From Limanda limanda (taxonomy: Eukaryota; Chordata; Actinopteri; Pleuronectiformes; Pleuronectidae), in the NCBI RefSeq assembly GCF_963576545.1, contig NC_083636.1:4468856-4532855 (forward strand): a DNA stretch of 64,000 bases. Direction: 5' to 3'. The notes under the pieces are model-generated. The model was not told the origin of the DNA. It did no database searches and saw only the letters and a list, made by a program, of their open reading frames with translations. This document shows positions 36,501-64,000 of this stretch, piece by piece (the first letter of the stretch is position 1; every line of letters begins with the position of its first letter). The translations under genes were made by a program, and so were the position numbers.

Positions 36501-37573
36501 GTTCTCTCTTTCATTTAGTTTCACAACCAACAGCAGGTCATGACTTTAAAATGCGAGCGACAGCGTTCATCTCGTCTTGTGAATAAAAGAAAATTAAATA
36601 TCATGTGTTAACGCTGCAGAAGCCACTCGTTCACATTGTGCAAATTCTCAACACACACACACACACACACACGTCGGTAAACAACATTTTTTTAAATCGC
36701 AGGCTTTTGAAAAAAAAACGCACAGACGTCAATAAATACATATAAAAAAATAAATAAAATGGCTGCACCATCGCGGCCGGACTTCAGGCCACGTGAGCCA
36801 CGAGTTGTTAGATGAGCTCATAAATAAATATGAACAAAAAAACGAGGACTCTGCTTCAACACAAACTTTCATTTCAACTGATTTAAACCATGTTGTTGTT
36901 GTTGATTTTTGTTACGGCGTAAATCGTGATCAACGGATGATTTGTCAGTATTTGTTTCTCCTTAAAGGTTAAAAAAAAGGAGTGGAGACTTAACATGGCA
37001 AGGCACACATCAATACTTTGAACGAAGGGGAAACTTTAAGGGTTATTTCTCTTTAGTACCTTCTCTCCATTTTCAGCTTCACATGATTAACCAGTCAAAT
37101 ATTTCTGCGTCCAGTTCAGTAGTTTCACATTTTACCCCGACCATCACAGTGAAGCTACGGACTTCACACATTCACAGTTTTCAGTGTAAGGCATCAAACA
37201 CATGGCCACGCTTGGGCGGGGGGGGTTATTGCACAACAACACTCGGAAGGGGGGGGGACTTGTTCGGCCCTCCAGCAGGGGGCCCGGCCGGCCTCCTTTG
37301 TTCCCTTGAGGCTGTGGCGTGTGCACTGAGCCACTGCGGCCCTGGAGAAGGGGTGGGGGGGGTTAAAAAGAAGTGAGTGGATGGGTGGTCACTTCCTGTT
37401 GGATCAGCTGGTCAGTGTGAAGGTCACTAATGTTCGAGAGTGTTTGTCCACGTGGTCGGACGCAGGAAAACGATTCCCTGGATGCGTCTCTTATTCTGAA
37501 ATTCTGAGTCCCTCCTTCCTTCCTCTCTCTGTCTCTCTCTCTCTCTCTCTGTCCGTCTCCAGCCCTCCTCCTC
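33536..37573. other. atp8b5 upstream region and probable unc13b 3' UTR
   Basis: No gene was recognised. The side nearer 37573 is probably the unc13b 3' UTR, AT-rich with TTTATT (AATAAA on the minus strand) near 35227-35240 as candidate poly(A) signals. A CT run lies at about 37527-37553, next to the unc13b stop. A tRNA-like SINE promoter lies near 34778-34835. Confidence 0.45.
34778..34835 (+). mobile_element. tRNA-like SINE promoter segment
   Basis: The text TGGTGCAGTGG matches a Pol III A box. About 35 nt later GGTTCAAGC resembles a B box, the tRNA spacing. The surrounding sequence is not a foldable tRNA, so a tRNA-derived SINE head is the likeliest reading. Its ends and 3' tail were not defined; the C run at 34850-34860 may be flanking. 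Confidence 0.35.
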
Positions 37574-60777
<23,204 letters not shown>

Positions 60778-61574
60778 CTACATTGGTGAGAGAGGAGTGA
60801 GGAAAATATTCAATATTGAGATAATTCTAGTACTAAATATATATACTTATATTTTTCCCTTTAGCCAAAGCTAGATAAGAGGGGGCTGTTACATCAAAGT
60901 AATTTTAAAAACAGAAAGTTTTAATGTTTTAAATGGCTGAAAAGGTCAATATACAATCAAAGATTTTTGGGACGTAACAAACCCAACTTATCTGATAAAA
61001 AGATTTACAAACAAACAAATCAAATGTCTACTTTCATCAATATCCTCTCTAAGGATTCATTGGCATCGTATACGATAATACAAATTATTATTCCCAATTT
61101 AAAATGATAGACGACACAAATAAGAATTCCATGGTCAAACAAAATGTACAGTACTTGTAATGTCATGATGATCATTCTTTTATTTAATATATAAACTAAA
61201 AATGAAAACTTGACACGCTGGTGATATGTTTGAATTTGTCAAAATACTCAAACAAATCAGTCTTTGTCAGCGTAGTAGTAAATCAAATCATGCCTCCAAT
61301 GCAGTTATTAATTACATTACATTCATTTTTTAATTGTCCATGTACAAATATGCACATTTTGTTTGGAATTCTGTTTCAAAATCACAAATGAAATTACGGG
61401 AGATACTAGACATGAAATTACACATACCAAAGAATAGACACGGACACACACAGATATGTATGATCAAGCTAAGACTGAAAGGAAACTGGTGAGGATGGAT
61501 TGCAGAGCTGGACAGGGAATACACTTTTTCCAAAATGTCAATGCATCACAAATGGTGAGGGACAAAACCATTTA
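60778..61574. other. unc13b intron
   Basis: AT-rich sequence without an exon-like frame, between the SSRFGSS exon and the giant repeat exon. Confidence 0.55.
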
Positions 61575-64000
61575 TCATGCTTTTACTAGCCTTTTTGCAT
61601 TCAACAGATCCTTCTTGAACTGGTTGTCCAGCTGCATTCCAGAGGTAGGACCTGCAGAGGGGGTTGTTTCTACAAGTCTGTCCTTCTCCTTGGGGGTCAG
61701 GGATGCTGAAGGATCTACTTCAGGAGTGGAGATGCAGATCTGGGGGTTTGCTACTTCATCGTTGGAACCTACCAATTTAGGTTTTTGGGCATCAGAGGTT
61801 GCAACCTTTTGTACAGTGGGCGTTTGACCACTTGTTGCTGTGTTGATAGTTTTGGGTTGAGATGTTACAACTGCAACAGCTTGTGGCTTGGGTGGCTCTG
61901 CCTGCCAGGGAAAACTTATTTTGGTCCCAAATAATGAAGTGCTGGGTGGCTCTTGTTTACCAGCAACAGGCTTTTCCTCTTGGAACAAACTGCCGGAAAG
62001 GTTTTTAAATCCTGAAAACAGACCACTCCCTGCTTCGGTTGGAGCCCCTGATGGAGCACCTGTTGACATTGCAGGTGAAAATAAGGATCCAAGTGATTTT
62101 CCCGCATCACTTTGAGCTGACATAAACCCAAACACAGACTTGGCCTGGGGTGGCTCTGTTTTATTGGGCAACTGAGTAGGTTGAGGTGCTATATCTCCTT
62201 GTTGGGTATTTGGTGGGGCTGATTTTTCATTTTCGTTCCTCTCAGGGTCCCCTTTAATGATCATGGGCTTCTCATGTATCACCTCTCCATCAACAGGTTC
62301 CATTTCTTTAGTGGTGTTATCCATCTGACTGGTGAGGTCACATGAACTGCCTATTAAAGCACTTGAAACAGCAGTGGTTTCTGGACAAGCTGCCTCAGAT
62401 ACCACACCACTACTATTTGTTAGGCTGCCAGATTTAACTTGATCGTTGTCTGGTAAAGTTGAGTCCACCACTTTATTAGTACCAGTGTCAGTAGCAGATG
62501 GAACTTTTTGTAAAACACTTTCATTCTTAATTTGTGGTTGTGGAGTAGTGCTAGATGTTGACTTGGGCTCAGATGGCATCGGTTCAGATGGCTTGGGTGG
62601 TTGTGCCATTCCACCAAATAAAGATCCCCCTATGCCCCCAAGAATTGAGGCTCCAGTCTGTGCTCCTGCAGTTTGAGCGGCGACTCCTCCAAACATTCCT
62701 CCAAGTATAGAACCGCCTGGCTGTGCTGTTGCTGCTGATCCGCCAAACATGCCACCTAATAAAGATCCACCAGTCTGGGGGCCTGCAGACTTGGCAGAGG
62801 ATCCTACTCCAAACATTCCACCCAATACTGAGCCTCCTGTAGTAGGGGGGGTTGTTTGTGGACCAGACTGAGGAGCAGACCCTTTGAATAGACCTCCCAG
62901 TAATGATCCCCCTGTCTGTGGAGCTGCTGTCTGGGTGTTTGAACCTCCGAAAATACCCCCTAATATTGATGGTCCAGTCTGACCAGTACCAGCTTGGGGT
63001 GTTGTTCCTCCTAGTCCAAAAAAGGAGCTCATGTTATGTTGCTGATTACTTTCAGGAGTTGCAGTTGCTGGTTTGAACAGAGAGGACATAAAATCTGTAA
63101 CTTTATCCGCTGATGAATCACCAACAGATTTCTCTGGCTCTGGAAGCGTCTGTTGTCCCTGAACTACAGAACTTGCTGATTGAGTGGCTGGTGTTTCCTC
63201 TTTTATTTTAGGTGGAATTGAATCTTGAGCTGATGGACCACTCACATCCTCTAGTCTCTCAAGTTGTTGTGCTGGTGCACATATTTCAGATTCTTTACGT
63301 TGAGTAGTTTCAGCGAGAGTAGTTAGCTTAATAGCATCTTGGCACTGACCTTCTTCTGTGAGTTCGGTTTTGGAAAAGCTTACCTCGAGACACTGGGCTG
63401 TACCATCAGGTTGCTGTTGTGTTTCTACCTGTTCTCTGCTTTTGTTAGTAGTATCAATTGCAGACGTTTCTGTAGTAGCTGAAGCAGTGTCATCAGTGGG
63501 CTTTTGTAGAGCAGTTACACTTGATGTTGTATCAGCAAGAGCTGTGGTTAATACTTTCTTGTCATCACTAGATGTTGGTGTAGCTGTTGCAGTCCGTGTT
63601 GCAGGTGGAGCCGATCCTCCAATGGCTGAGGGCAAACTTTTACCAGGTATCTCATTCGGAACAGAAGCTCCGGGTAAAACACCACCCAGAGGAGACGTAC
63701 CAGTCTGCACAGTGGTGGTTTGAGAAGATGAACCCCCCAAAATACCTCCCAATATAGAGCTGCTATTTGGGGTTGTTGCACTTTGGGTGGTGGCCCTTCC
63801 AAAGAGTCCACTGAAGGACCCACTATTCTGAGATGTTGCAGTTGAAGCTGCAGATCCTCCAAAAATCCCTCCCAACACAGATGCTGCTGTCTGAGATCCA
63901 ACAGCTTGGGGAGCTGATCCGCCAAATAAGCCACCAAGTAAGGATGCTCCTGCCTGAGGTGCAGAGCCTCCAGTCTTACTGGGGTCAATCTGAGGTGCAG
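61575..64000 (-). CDS. unc13b: giant LGG-x-FGG repeat exon, probable long unc13b isoform (partial)
   Basis: One open frame runs from the window edge to a TGA at 61575-61577, over 800 residues, with no start seen, so it is the 3' part of a larger exon. It has about eleven copies of a [SL]-[ILV]-LGG-[ILM]-FGGS motif in two clusters (near both ends of 62.6-63.0 kb and 63.6-64.0 kb) separated by Ser/Thr/Gln/Glu-rich low complexity. The end reads DNQFKKDLLNAKRLVKA. No known domain was recognised; the Gly-Phe repeats only superficially resemble nucleoporin FG repeats. It lies 5' of the SSRFGSS exon on the same strand. A GC donor AAAAAG|GCTAGT at about 61589 would splice in phase to 60777; otherwise the frame ends at its own stop and could be a separate gene. 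Confidence 0.6.
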   Translation of the reverse strand, partial: APQIDPSKTGGSAPQAGASLLGGLFGGSAPQAVGSQTAASVLGGIFGGSAASTATSQNSGSFSGLFGRATTQSATTPNSSSILGGILGGSSSQTTTVQTGTSPLGGVLPGASVPNEIPGKSLPSAIGGSAPPATRTATATPTSSDDKKVLTTALADTTSSVTALQKPTDDTASATTETSAIDTTNKSREQVETQQQPDGTAQCLEVSFSKTELTEEGQCQDAIKLTTLAETTQRKESEICAPAQQLERLEDVSGPSAQDSIPPKIKEETPATQSASSVVQGQQTLPEPEKSVGDSSADKVTDFMSSLFKPATATPESNQQHNMSSFFGLGGTTPQAGTGQTGPSILGGIFGGSNTQTAAPQTGGSLLGGLFKGSAPQSGPQTTPPTTGGSVLGGMFGVGSSAKSAGPQTGGSLLGGMFGGSAATAQPGGSILGGMFGGVAAQTAGAQTGASILGGIGGSLFGGMAQPPKPSEPMPSEPKSTSSTTPQPQIKNESVLQKVPSATDTGTNKVVDSTLPDNDQVKSGSLTNSSGVVSEAACPETTAVSSALIGSSCDLTSQMDNTTKEMEPVDGEVIHEKPMIIKGDPERNENEKSAPPNTQQGDIAPQPTQLPNKTEPPQAKSVFGFMSAQSDAGKSLGSLFSPAMSTGAPSGAPTEAGSGLFSGFKNLSGSLFQEEKPVAGKQEPPSTSLFGTKISFPWQAEPPKPQAVAVVTSQPKTINTATSGQTPTVQKVATSDAQKPKLVGSNDEVANPQICISTPEVDPSASLTPKEKDRLVETTPSAGPTSGMQLDNQFKKDLLNAKRLVKA

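Overview
The window is vertebrate nuclear DNA, most likely from a teleost fish. The signs are multi-exon genes with GT-AG introns, a fish-style poly-zinc-finger gene, an L2/Maui-type LINE, hAT-type DNA transposons, many (CA)n runs, and the gene pair unc13b-atp8b5, whose human counterparts UNC13B and the pseudogene ATP8B5P are neighbours in the same order and orientation.

Layout. 0.2-3.0 kb (minus): a four-exon hAT-transposase-derived gene with good splice sites and three in-frame stops, so a pseudogene. 3.2-11.9 kb: two tandem copies of a zinc-finger gene unit. The left copy is reduced to 3' and 5' flanks around a 5'-truncated L2 LINE. The right copy is an intact two-exon, seven-finger C2H2 gene whose intron carries a hAT insertion with an exact 8-bp target-site duplication. 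12.7-13.2 kb (plus): a broken fragment that looks like the membrane-anchored end of a viral-type glycoprotein. 13.2-16.1 kb: mostly unassigned DNA, with a hammerhead-like core and a perfect 20-bp-arm hairpin. 16.4-20.2 kb (plus): stbd1, a membrane-anchored glycogen-binding protein with a very long acidic linker. 20.2-25.9 kb: no gene recognised. 25.9-33.5 kb (minus): a complete 27-exon P4-ATPase of the ATP8B group (atp8b5). 33.5-37.6 kb: intergenic DNA and the probable unc13b 3' UTR. 37.6 kb to the right edge (minus): unc13b, entering without its C2A exons, which must lie beyond the edge.

Reading-frame arithmetic supports the two large models. The 27 atp8b5 exons sum to 3591 nt (1196 aa). The 31 constitutive unc13b exons visible here sum to 3988 nt, giving one open frame of 1328 aa after the first shared codon. 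Three unc13b features stand out: six in-frame phase-0 cassette exons, mostly acidic, inside the MUN region; an alternative long brain-type N-terminal exon joined through a 23-nt microexon; and a giant open exon (>2.4 kb, running off the window) of LGG-[ILM]-FGG repeats. stbd1, atp8b5 and unc13b are not an operon-like set. They act in glycogen handling, lipid flipping and synaptic vesicle priming respectively.
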